Shown in pieces: positions 34,767 through 42,103 of a DNA stretch of 64,000 bases. A program made the translations under genes and the position numbers. The stretch is from Bdellovibrio sp. UBA4095 (GTDB lineage: Bacteria; Bdellovibrionota; Bdellovibrionia; Bdellovibrionales; Bdellovibrionaceae): contig DFXZ01000003.1 of the NCBI GenBank assembly GCA_002381805.1, positions 1-64,000 on the forward strand, in the 5' to 3' direction. Positions within the stretch are counted from its first letter, which is position 1; every line of letters begins with the position of its first letter. The notes beneath the pieces are model-generated. The model had not been told where the DNA came from and did not search any database. It worked only from the letters and a program-made list of their open reading frames with translations.

Positions 34767-35297
34767 TTGGAGATTCAAACGCAAGTCATAACAAGTGACG
34801 ACGCTCTAAAGCTCAAGTTCAGGAAGGACTACAAGTTCCTTCGCTTTTACCTCCTACCCTTTCTGTCGGACTTTTCAGCAGACGTTCGCTGGATGGCAGA
34901 AAAAGTCGGAGTTAATGTTGAACAGGCTTTTGAATATCAAGACCTGCTGATCGAGTCAGGCTACTGGGTACGCTTACCTAATGGCGGCCTTTCTGCGAAA
35001 GAAAACTATGCAAGGTTCAAGGCGAACTTTGACGAATTCTTAAATACAGCAGAATTCATGACCCTTAGTGCAAATATCAGCACTCGCATCACCGACAACG
35101 GTCAATGCTGGTATGAGACATTTACTATTGCGACGACAAAAGAGCTTGAAACGGAATTCATTGGGAAATTAGACTCTCTTTTGAAAGAATTCAGATCTAA
35201 GTCAGAACAAGCAACTGGCGACATCTTGATTTCTTGGTCTCAGATTTACACTCATGCTCTGAATGGCACGAATGCCAACAAGGAGGTACAACAATGA
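34767..35297 (+). CDS. TIGR02147/DUF4423-like protein
   Basis: A 176-residue protein with a TTG start (GGGGG just upstream). The pattern 'FYLLPFLSDFSADVRWMAEKVGVNVEQAFEYQDLLIESGYWVRLPNGGL' matches the winged-helix-like part of the TIGR02147/DUF4423 family, which is expanded in Bdellovibrio and Fibrobacter. The C-terminal half ends with the family's '...ELETEFIGKLDSLLKEFRSKS' helix. It is shorter than typical members (about 270), lacking the N-terminal part. Its stop overlaps the start of a small secreted protein gene by four bases, a coupling seen for this family. Proposed role: regulator; the mechanism is unknown. Confidence 0.6.
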   Translation: MEIQTQVITSDDALKLKFRKDYKFLRFYLLPFLSDFSADVRWMAEKVGVNVEQAFEYQDLLIESGYWVRLPNGGLSAKENYARFKANFDEFLNTAEFMTLSANISTRITDNGQCWYETFTIATTKELETEFIGKLDSLLKEFRSKSEQATGDILISWSQIYTHALNGTNANKEVQQ

Positions 35298-35584
35298 AAT
35301 TCACTTTAATTATCCTTACAGTATTGGCTCCATTCTTTGCACACGCTGGTGGCGGTGGCGGACTTCGTCCTGGAATGCAGACAATGTCGATGCAAAATCC
35401 AGAATATGTTTTCAACCTGGGAGAAAATAACGGCGTGGTGCAATTTGCCCATGGGCAATACCAAGGCACGAAATGGAATGTCGAAAAACTTTCCTTAGCC
35501 GCAAGTGATTTACAACTTGATCCATCCGCTCTTTCTGCGCTTAAATCGTCGAAAGAATTGAAAACTTGGGTTGAAATCAAATAG
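35294..35584 (+). CDS. small secreted protein coupled to the TIGR02147-like gene
   Basis: A 96-residue protein from the ATG at 35294, chosen because AAGGAGG precedes it and it gives a perfect signal peptide (MKFTLIILTVLAPFFAHA). The mature part starts with five Gly (GGGGGLRPGMQ) and has no Cys. The four-base overlap with the previous gene indicates coupled translation. I recognise no family. It could be the output or the sensed partner of the regulator before it. Confidence 0.7.
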   Translation: MKFTLIILTVLAPFFAHAGGGGGLRPGMQTMSMQNPEYVFNLGENNGVVQFAHGQYQGTKWNVEKLSLAASDLQLDPSALSALKSSKELKTWVEIK

Positions 35585-35590
35585 GCATTT

Positions 35591-35917
35591 GTGACTAAAG
35601 AAAACCAGAACAAACTAATCAATCAAATCAAAGAAACGTTGAAGGATGAATACCATCCTTCACGTCTTTTTTTATTTGGGTCACGTGCCAATGGTACTGC
35701 TAGAGCTGACAGTGATTATGATTTCGTGATGGTTGTGCCTAATGCTAAAAAGTCCTCAATAGAAGAAATGAGTAAGGCTAGAGAACTTATATATAGAAAA
35801 CATAAGGTTCCAGCTGACATCTTTATTTACTCTGAGAAAGAGTTCGAAGACTGGAAGGATGAGTTCAGTTCAATTCCTGAAACTGCGTTAAACACTGGGA
35901 AAGAAATAGAACTATGA
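35591..35917 (+). CDS. mntA: MNT-type nucleotidyltransferase antitoxin
   Basis: A 108-residue minimal nucleotidyltransferase with a GTG start. The signature GSRANGTARADSDYD (30-44) holds the Gly-Ser and the two catalytic Asp (42 and 44) of the DNA polymerase beta superfamily. It overlaps the next gene, a HEPN protein, by four bases. In known MntA/HepT systems the MNT protein transfers nucleotides to the HEPN toxin and inactivates it. The pair would stabilise the element or defend against phage. Length and order (MNT first) are typical. Confidence 0.88.
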   Translation: MTKENQNKLINQIKETLKDEYHPSRLFLFGSRANGTARADSDYDFVMVVPNAKKSSIEEMSKARELIYRKHKVPADIFIYSEKEFEDWKDEFSSIPETALNTGKEIEL

Positions 35918-36312
35918 CGGTAACAACACCTAAGATAGTTCAGCAGTGGTTTAAGTATGCTCGCAACGATCTGAACATGGCAAAAGCCTCTTTAGAGCTG
36001 TCATCTAACTATAAAAACATTTCCGCTTTTCATTCCCAGCAATGTGCTGAAAAAGCCGTTAAAGGCTACCTTGCCTTTAAAAAGATCCGATTTCATAAAA
36101 CTCACAACATGACTGAGCTACTTGAGCTGATTAGCTCTGTAGATGCCAAATTAGCCAAAAATATTTCAAAGGCTAAAACGCTGACAATCTATGCGGTGAT
36201 TTACCGATATCCAGATGCTGAGCGGAAGCCGATGACTGTCGCTAAAGCCAAGGCTGCATCTAAGATCGCTGACCACGTTCTTAATATGTGTATTGAGGCA
36301 CTGAAAGCCTAG
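35914..36312 (+). CDS. hepT: HEPN-domain toxin paired with MNT
   Basis: A 132-residue all-helical HEPN protein. The opening 'WFKYARNDLNMAKASLEL' and 'AFHSQQCAEKAVKGYLAFK' are classic HEPN helices. The R-x4-H ribonuclease motif is visible as RFHKTH near residue 68. With the overlapping MNT gene upstream it forms a HepT/MntA-type toxin-antitoxin module. HEPN toxins cut RNA when not modified. The gene ends 50 bases before the first IS91-end copy, so it lies at the border of the backbone. Confidence 0.85.
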   Translation: MTVTTPKIVQQWFKYARNDLNMAKASLELSSNYKNISAFHSQQCAEKAVKGYLAFKKIRFHKTHNMTELLELISSVDAKLAKNISKAKTLTIYAVIYRYPDAERKPMTVAKAKAASKIADHVLNMCIEALKA

Positions 36313-36363
36313 GTTGATTGACCTGACCGGGCAAAACTAGTTAGGTCAGCTCTGGGCTATCCG

Positions 36364-36434
36364 GCTCAAACTCCCCGATAATGAGTCCTTATGTTGCACT
36401 CCTCGCCCCGATAGGGGCTAACCGAGAGCTGGTA
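36364..36434. repeat. IS91-end-like repeat, copy A (71 bp, shortened)
   Basis: Matches the right 71 bases of the 132-bp repeat found at 47887, 50318 and 56249. It contains the hairpin GCCCCGATAGGGGC. The left 61 bases are missing. On its right, the DUF3703 reading frame runs into it and ends there. It marks the left border of the cargo region. Confidence 0.85.
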
Positions 36435-36671
36435 GCCTGGGACAGCCACGATTAAACGCAAAATTTGACCGAAAACTTCTCGATAGCTTCGTTCTCGAAG
36501 GGCGAGAATGAGCATTTCCCAGTGAACGTAAAAATGAAGTCTAGCAAATGGTTGGGAGAAAATATGAGCTTCCTCCATCTGTTTCCAAGCCAAACGAAAG
36601 TCTCTTTTCTTCACTTCACTTTTGGCTTGCTGGATGAGTCTGTCGGCGTATTGAATGCGGGCCTTGTTCAT
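36366..36671 (-). CDS. DUF3703 protein, C-terminus replaced by the repeat
   Basis: About 101 residues from the ATG at 36671, which overlaps the ATPase stop as ATGA. Residues 1-80 ('ARIQYADRLIQQAKSEVKKRDFRLAWKQMEEAHIFSQPF', 'HWEMLILALRERSYREVFGQILRLIVAVPG') match DUF3703, a small protein found beside heavy-metal efflux genes; its function is unknown. After 'VAVPG' the family pattern stops and the last 20 or so residues are encoded by repeat copy A. The conserved C-terminal 'GNTG' part of the family is therefore lost. It is the last gene of the metal operon. Confidence 0.75.
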   Translation of the reverse strand: MNKARIQYADRLIQQAKSEVKKRDFRLAWKQMEEAHIFSQPFARLHFYVHWEMLILALRERSYREVFGQILRLIVAVPGYQLSVSPYRGEECNIRTHYRGV

Positions 36672-38824
36672 GGCTGCCCCTGTTCCGATCTCACCCTTAA
36701 AAGTCGCAAGGCATTCAGGGTCACTAAAACTGTAGCGCCCAGATCGGCAGCAACGGCCAGCCAAAGATTTGAAAATCCAATAATCGTAAGAATAAGGAAG
36801 GCGGCTTTTGTTGCAAGGGCAAAGCCGATGTTGAATCGGATCACGCTCAATACTCTGCGGCCTTGCGCAATCGCTTTTGGTAGCTGCGAAAGATCGTCCT
36901 GCATCAAGCTGACATCCGAAGTTTCAATAGCAGAGTCGGTTCCCGCCGCTCCCATTGAAATTCCAATGGTGGCATTCGCAAGGGCGGGAGCATCGTTTAC
37001 TCCATCTCCTACCATTGCGACAAATTCGTATTCTGCCGTGAGCTGTTTTACGCGTGAGACTTTATCCTCGGGCAAAAGATCGCCTTTTGCTTCATCGACT
37101 CCGGTCAGTGAAGCGATTGCATCTACAGTCTTTTGATTGTCGCCACTGAGAACCAATACTTTACTGACGCCAATTCGGTGCAGTTCACTGATGGCGTGGC
37201 GAGCATTCGGTTTTAACGTGTCTCCGAGACCGAATATACCGAGTATGTTTCCTTTATGTTCATTGTGAGGTCTATGACCGATGATAATGACCGATAAAGC
37301 TTTTTGTTCAAGCTCGATGAGATAAGCTTCAGTCTCTGGCGTGCAGACTCCAAGTTCATGCGCGAGCTTATGGTTTCCGGCAAAGTAAAGGCAGGAATCA
37401 ACCCATCCTTGTGCTCCTCTTCCTGGAATTGCCGCATATTCTTTTGCGTCGGCAGGAGTGACTTCAAATGAACCTGCGTACTCTAAAACTGCTTTCGCCA
37501 AAGGGTGACTGGAAACCTTTTCCAGCGCGACGGCTACACGTAAAACCTCAACCTCCGTCGAACCATTGAATGAACGAAACGTTTGTACTTTGAATTTTCC
37601 TTCCGTCAACGTTCCTGTTTTATCAAGAGCGACGGTGCGGATCTTTCCCAGTGCTTCAAGATATTTTCCACCCTTTACCAGAACACCTTGTTTCGCCAGG
37701 GAAGCCAGCCCCGAGACGACGGAAATCGGCGTCGCAAGCACCAGCGCACAAGGACAAGCCACCACTAAGAGAACTAGAGCGCGATAGAACCAAACATCGA
37801 AAGACTGGCCGGTAACGAGTGGCGGAAGCACCGCAATCCCCACCGCCAGCAGAAAAACCGCAGGAGTATAAATCTTGGCAAAGCGATCTACGAATCTTTC
37901 CGAGGGAGCTTTTTGTTCTTGAGCCTCCTCAATGAGCTTCATCACTCGCGATATTTTTGTGTCCTGAAACGCCTTGGTGACTCGAATCGTAAGCGCACCT
38001 GCTTCGTTGACGGTTCCCGCAAAAACTTGATCGCCGACCTTCTTATCTACGGGGACAGATTCTCCAGTTAAGGGTGCCTGATTCACCGATGAGGTTCCCT
38101 CAATGACAGTGCCATCAAGCGGAAAGCTGTCGCCAGGTCTTACAATAATGAGATCGTCGATCTTCACCTCAAGTACAGGTAAAGTGACTAGAGCATCGCC
38201 TTTTTTTACGAGTGCGATCTGTGGCGTGAGCTTCATAACGGCGCGAATGGCTTGGCGCGCCTTTGCGATGCTAAATGCTTCTAGCAGTTCTGCTAAAGAA
38301 AAGAGAAATACGACTGTCGCGGCTTCGGAATATTCGCGAATGGCAAACGCGCCCACAACAGCAATGGACATCAAAACATTCATGTCGAGTGATCGTTGCA
38401 AAGCCGCACGATAGGCCTTGGGAAATACGAGAACTCCACTAACTAAGGTAGATGCCCCAAAGATAAGGAGGGACCAAATATGACTCAGCTCAGTCGTCCA
38501 TTCGAGGGCCAAACCTATACCTAAGAAAATTCCTGACATCACGATAAGCAAGACCCGCTGCTTATTTGTTGAGAGAAAGCTTGTGCTCTCTTCCTCGACG
38601 ACCTTTACGCCAGTGCTTTCAATGGCTGCGCGGATTTTCTGGTCGCTTATCTCTTGAGAGTGCTGAACGGTTGCCGTGGCCGCAATAAGATTAACCACTA
38701 CGGATTTTACGCCCACTTCCGACAGAGCCTTTGTGATTGCATTCACTTCATCGGAGCAGTCCGCACCGGATATTTTAAATGTGGTCTCTACTTCGTTCTC
38801 CTGTCGGAGATTGTTGTCTTTCAT
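36668..38824 (-). CDS. zntA: Zn/Cd/Pb-exporting P1B-type ATPase
   Basis: A 718-residue heavy-metal ATPase that pumps Zn2+, Cd2+ or Pb2+ out of the cytoplasm. An N-terminal HMA domain (12-80) has GADCSDE (Cys23) instead of the usual CxxC. Eight transmembrane segments surround the metal site CPC (357-359). The A domain has TGES (253-256), the P domain has DKTGT with phosphorylated Asp401, and the hinge GDGVNDAP is near 612. The C-terminal 'ADLGATVLVTLNALRLLR' contains the conserved Asp of Zn-type ATPases. It ends the metal operon with DUF3703 (ATGA overlap). I use zntA for the subtype; cadA would be equally apt. Confidence 0.92.
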   Translation of the reverse strand: MKDNNLRQENEVETTFKISGADCSDEVNAITKALSEVGVKSVVVNLIAATATVQHSQEISDQKIRAAIESTGVKVVEEESTSFLSTNKQRVLLIVMSGIFLGIGLALEWTTELSHIWSLLIFGASTLVSGVLVFPKAYRAALQRSLDMNVLMSIAVVGAFAIREYSEAATVVFLFSLAELLEAFSIAKARQAIRAVMKLTPQIALVKKGDALVTLPVLEVKIDDLIIVRPGDSFPLDGTVIEGTSSVNQAPLTGESVPVDKKVGDQVFAGTVNEAGALTIRVTKAFQDTKISRVMKLIEEAQEQKAPSERFVDRFAKIYTPAVFLLAVGIAVLPPLVTGQSFDVWFYRALVLLVVACPCALVLATPISVVSGLASLAKQGVLVKGGKYLEALGKIRTVALDKTGTLTEGKFKVQTFRSFNGSTEVEVLRVAVALEKVSSHPLAKAVLEYAGSFEVTPADAKEYAAIPGRGAQGWVDSCLYFAGNHKLAHELGVCTPETEAYLIELEQKALSVIIIGHRPHNEHKGNILGIFGLGDTLKPNARHAISELHRIGVSKVLVLSGDNQKTVDAIASLTGVDEAKGDLLPEDKVSRVKQLTAEYEFVAMVGDGVNDAPALANATIGISMGAAGTDSAIETSDVSLMQDDLSQLPKAIAQGRRVLSVIRFNIGFALATKAAFLILTIIGFSNLWLAVAADLGATVLVTLNALRLLRVRSEQGQP

Positions 38825-38859
38825 AAAACGCCCTTGCAGTTACTTTAATAGTTTTAATT

Positions 38860-39510
38860 TCAAAGCTCCCGAAGGGCAGCCTCAATGGCGTTCTTCACCG
38901 GAGCATAGCCGATTTCACTTAGCGGTTTGCCGTTGACGAAGAACGTGGGAGTCAATCTTACACCGAGCTGAACTCCGTCAGCCTGATCGAGGTCAACTTT
39001 CCATCCATGTTTCGATAGTAAATTAGAGTTATCCAGTGACTTCTCATCGACTCCGATTTCCTTTAAAAAGGTCGCAATCAATTCTGGGCGAGGTAACGCA
39101 TGATCGGCCCATTGAGACTGTCTCTCAAAAAGAATATCCAAAGCCTCGGAAAACTTGCCCTGCTCTCGAGCTTCCTCAAGCGCGGCGGCCGCCAGTCGTG
39201 AGTTTCCATGAAGCGGCATATATCGAATAACGAGGCGAACTCTTCCTTCGTACTCGGAGAGAAGACGATTCACAATCGGATGCATTGCTCGACACGCTTC
39301 ACATTCAGGATCAAGGAATTCAACAATCGTAACTTTGGCGTTTGGATCGCCTTTGATTGGACTATGCGGTTTAATAAAACGTCCTGGATCAATCGCGGCA
39401 GTGGTATCTTGATTCTGCTTTGGTGATCCTCCGTTGAACAACACGAGGCCGCCAAAAATAATCAAGGCAATTCCCAGCACGCCTGCGACGAATAGTTTAT
39501 TCCTTTTCAT
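38860..39510 (-). CDS. DsbA/BdbD-like thiol oxidoreductase
   Basis: A 216-residue membrane-anchored thioredoxin-fold protein from the ATG at 39510 (GGAGGA upstream; ATGA overlap with the dsbB-like stop). TM segment at 6-27, then the DsbA-like domain with active site Cys70-Glu-Ala-Cys73 (DPECEAC) and cis-Pro in RLTPTFFVNG. With its DsbB-like partner it would introduce disulfides in periplasmic proteins, useful for the Cys-rich proteins of this operon. Close to BdbD of Gram-positives in layout. Confidence 0.88.
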   Translation of the reverse strand: MKRNKLFVAGVLGIALIIFGGLVLFNGGSPKQNQDTTAAIDPGRFIKPHSPIKGDPNAKVTIVEFLDPECEACRAMHPIVNRLLSEYEGRVRLVIRYMPLHGNSRLAAAALEEAREQGKFSEALDILFERQSQWADHALPRPELIATFLKEIGVDEKSLDNSNLLSKHGWKVDLDQADGVQLGVRLTPTFFVNGKPLSEIGYAPVKNAIEAALREL

Positions 39511-39935
39511 TTTCGTTCCTCCTTCAAGAAGACTCCCGCCAATCCCAATGCATTTATGACGAGGAAGCTCACCCAAGACATGAGGGGAATCGTTAAAAAA
39601 CCAAAAATTTCAATCTGCTTTGTCGTGCAAGAAACTCCTTGGCTACAAGGAACAATGCTTTCAGACAGAATCCCGTAATAGAGCAAGATGTGATAACTCG
39701 CGATGACGAATCCAATCGCGGAAAGTGGCAAGCTGTATTTCAGGAAACGACGGTCGTCCGTCCACAGCGCCGACATAAAAATAACGACCAATGGATACAT
39801 ACAAATCCGTTGATACCAGCAAAGAGTGCAAGGCGGATATTTCAATACTTCGCCGAAGTAGAGACTTCCCAGCGTAGCTGCTAAAGCGATAACAAATGAA
39901 ATCTGTGGAACAAGTTGTACTGCGCCTTTATTCAT
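39507..39935 (-). CDS. DsbB/BdbC-like disulfide oxidoreductase
   Basis: A 142-residue membrane protein with four transmembrane segments. The family signature CTLCWYQR (two Cys in PPCTLCWYQRI) is clear at about 36-43, and a second Cys pair (VPCSQGVSC) lies in the second periplasmic loop. It reoxidises DsbA-type proteins with quinone. It overlaps the SCO gene by 8 bases upstream and the DsbA-like gene by 4 downstream. It is of BdbC length. Confidence 0.9.
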   Translation of the reverse strand: MNKGAVQLVPQISFVIALAATLGSLYFGEVLKYPPCTLCWYQRICMYPLVVIFMSALWTDDRRFLKYSLPLSAIGFVIASYHILLYYGILSESIVPCSQGVSCTTKQIEIFGFLTIPLMSWVSFLVINALGLAGVFLKEERK

Positions 39936-40713
39936 CTTTCACCCTTTGAGGACGGGTTAAGAGGAAAACAAAAACGACCAACGCAATCAATATCGACAGC
40001 AAGGTAGCTAAAACCTTTTTGAAGTCAAAAATCAGATCTTGTTTCTCCGGATCGTACTTTTTCCAGAAGGAAGAAAGCCTCTTCCAAGCCGAGCCGAGTT
40101 TTCCTTGAGAAGACTGCATCAATACATGGTCGAAGACTTCCTTAGAATACATTACGCTAAAGAGGGTTGCAGAAATTCGGCCTGTATTATCCAGAATGAA
40201 AATTCCAGGAGCGTGCGCATAGAGGCCCGTTTTAGCATCAAGACCGTAGGCAAATCCAAGTTGGTCGGAAAGTTTGCGGATCTCGGCCTCGGAGCCAGTG
40301 AGAAAGGACCAATCAGCGTTGGGTTTCATTTCTCTGAGTGGCTTTAATGCTGATTCGCGCTTATCTCTTGCGAGGACATGATCCTCTTTTGGGTCAATGC
40401 TAATGGAAACAACCTTAAAGTCTTGTCCCGGGACGAATTCGCTCTCTCGAAAAACATCAAGCATTCCATTCAGAACAAGACCGCAAATGTCTGGGCAGCG
40501 GTAATAAATGAGGCTTATAACAACGGGCTTTTCAGCAAAAAATGACTTTAACGTTTTAGCTGATCCATCGCTGTCGATGAAATGAGTTTCGGTGAGAGAA
40601 ATGCTGTTGCCGGAACGATCTGTGATCCGAAACTGTTGAGCTGGGTCCTGAGCTTGGACGCCGCTGACTGGGAGAGTAAGAATAGAGAAAAATAAAATAA
40701 GGAACTGCTTCAT
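39928..40713 (-). CDS. SCO1/SenC family copper chaperone
   Basis: A 261-residue protein with a signal peptide (ending VQAQ), a thioredoxin-fold SCO domain and a C-terminal transmembrane helix (VLATLLSILIALVVFVFLL). The copper ligands are Cys73 and Cys77 in YRCPDICG and the His in LYAHAPGIFIL (about 168). SCO proteins deliver copper to cytochrome oxidase or act as thiol oxidoreductases. Here, inside a metal-resistance operon, a role in periplasmic copper or redox handling is likely. Overlaps both neighbours. Confidence 0.9.
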   Translation of the reverse strand: MKQFLILFFSILTLPVSGVQAQDPAQQFRITDRSGNSISLTETHFIDSDGSAKTLKSFFAEKPVVISLIYYRCPDICGLVLNGMLDVFRESEFVPGQDFKVVSISIDPKEDHVLARDKRESALKPLREMKPNADWSFLTGSEAEIRKLSDQLGFAYGLDAKTGLYAHAPGIFILDNTGRISATLFSVMYSKEVFDHVLMQSSQGKLGSAWKRLSSFWKKYDPEKQDLIFDFKKVLATLLSILIALVVFVFLLTRPQRVKDE

Positions 40714-41357
40714 ACTTTTACATCAGCGTTTTGTGTTTCTCCGTTGTTTCTAATAAGGGAAATGGATTCTACCAAGATCGGCCAAGAAGACCGTAGAAAG
40801 AGCACGGCAATAATGAGTCCAATGGCGATGTCCGGCCATTTGGAATTTGTTAGTGCAACGAGTGCGGCAGCAACAAGAACACCTGTATTGGAAATGATGT
40901 CGTTGCGAGAACAGAGATAGGTCGATTTCATATTCAAATCGTCGTCTTTGTGTTTTATCAGAAGAAGAAGGCACGCAACGTTTGCAACCAATGCGACAAA
41001 TCCAATTATCCCCATTGTTTCGGCCAAGGGGATAGAATCTGAAAAGATCTTCTGAACGGCTTCAGCCAAAACCCAAAGGCCGAATGCCATAATAATAAGG
41101 CCCTTTAAAAAGGCCGCCGTGGCCCTCGTTCTTTCGCTTTTATGAAGGACGTACAGGCTAAAACCATAAACGATGGCATCTCCGAGCATATCCAAGGAAT
41201 CACCCATCAGAGCCGTAGACTTTGCCCAAAGACCTGATGAGAATTCGACTCCGAACATGACGAGGTTGATCGCCAAAACAATTTTCAGGACGCGAGCTTG
41301 TTTCTCGCGGAGTTTCATAAGTTCAGAAGATTTATTTTCACAACAGCTTGCGCCCAT
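40710..41357 (-). CDS. CDF-family cation transporter lacking the cytoplasmic domain
   Basis: A 215-residue membrane protein with six predicted transmembrane helices. The metal site residues of cation diffusion facilitators are present: 'TALMGDSLDMLGDAI' (Asp pair in TM2) and 'CSRNDIISNTGVLVAAAL' (Asn-Asp in TM5, where many have His-x-x-x-Asp). The usual C-terminal cytoplasmic domain (about 80 residues) is absent; the protein ends soon after TM6. A Cys pair near the start (GASCCEN) may bind metal. This short form occurs in other metal clusters. It should export a divalent metal to the periplasm. Confidence 0.85.
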   Translation of the reverse strand: MGASCCENKSSELMKLREKQARVLKIVLAINLVMFGVEFSSGLWAKSTALMGDSLDMLGDAIVYGFSLYVLHKSERTRATAAFLKGLIIMAFGLWVLAEAVQKIFSDSIPLAETMGIIGFVALVANVACLLLLIKHKDDDLNMKSTYLCSRNDIISNTGVLVAAALVALTNSKWPDIAIGLIIAVLFLRSSWPILVESISLIRNNGETQNADVKV

Positions 41358-41461
41358 GGCAGGTCCTCAAAAGGTTCATTTAAACCCTGGAGTAACACCA
41401 GAGTCAATGAACTCTGCGACGCTCCGGGACGGGGTAGCCGCCTCCGGAGCCTCTATTAGAA

Positions 41462-41713
41462 TTAGTGCTTATGATTTTCTTCTTTTTCGTGTTTTTCGTG
41501 TTCACGCAAAGCCGCATAGCAGTCAGACTTCCTAAATTTCTTGTCGTTTTTCTTCTTTTTAGCGACCTCTTTCATGCACTTGTGGGTTTCATGTTCCGTT
41601 GTAGCCGAAGGACATTCGGCTTTACAGGCTTCCTGCATGTTGTGATCTTCAGATGCGAACGATTGCATGGGCACTACTACTGCGAGCGCTAAAAACAGGT
41701 TCATATATTTCAT
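41462..41713 (-). CDS. small periplasmic His/Cys/Lys-rich protein
   Basis: An 83-residue protein with a signal peptide (ending SFA). The mature part has four Cys (EACKAEC, HKCMKE, SDCYAAL) and a His/Glu/Lys-rich tail (EHEKHEKEENHKH). The composition suggests metal binding. It lies one base after the stop of the lipoprotein gene and is part of the metal operon. No family name can be given. Confidence 0.65.
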   Translation of the reverse strand: MKYMNLFLALAVVVPMQSFASEDHNMQEACKAECPSATTEHETHKCMKEVAKKKKNDKKFRKSDCYAALREHEKHEKEENHKH

Positions 41714-41714
41714 T

Positions 41715-42062
41715 TTACTTCTCCTTCTTTTTTTCCACTTTCATTGAAGAGTCCATTGCTAATCCGCCTTGCGGCTCGACGATTGCTGAGTCGTGATCCA
41801 AAACTTTGAGTACGACTGCTTTGCCGATTTCTTTATCGCTGCATGATTTTCGCATCCCTTTGTTGCTATCAACTGAGTGACACTCCGACTTGTAGACGTG
41901 GAGCGTGTCACCTTCTTTGACTTCCTTTCCGCCAATTGAAACCCTCACTCCTGCGGGAATTTCCGATTTTTCTTGGGGACCATCCACCTTGTGGTTATGG
42001 GCGCATCCGGCACCTAGCATCAGTATCAGGGGCAGACTCAGCATTCCGACTAACTTTTTCAT
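41715..42062 (-). CDS. lipoprotein of the metal operon
   Basis: A 115-residue lipoprotein (lipobox LGAGC, Cys about 20) with a His-x-His just after the lipid Cys (CAHNHK). The mature part is a small beta-like domain with two Cys (SECHSV, KSCSDK). It is located directly downstream of the RND pump gene (41 bases) and upstream of the His/Cys protein. I infer a periplasmic metal-binding role from composition and place; no family is recognised. Confidence 0.65.
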   Translation of the reverse strand: MKKLVGMLSLPLILMLGAGCAHNHKVDGPQEKSEIPAGVRVSIGGKEVKEGDTLHVYKSECHSVDSNKGMRKSCSDKEIGKAVVLKVLDHDSAIVEPQGGLAMDSSMKVEKKKEK

Positions 42063-42103
42063 GTGACCTCCTTTTAAGGTTTTGTTTAGGGACTAAATAA
42101 CAA

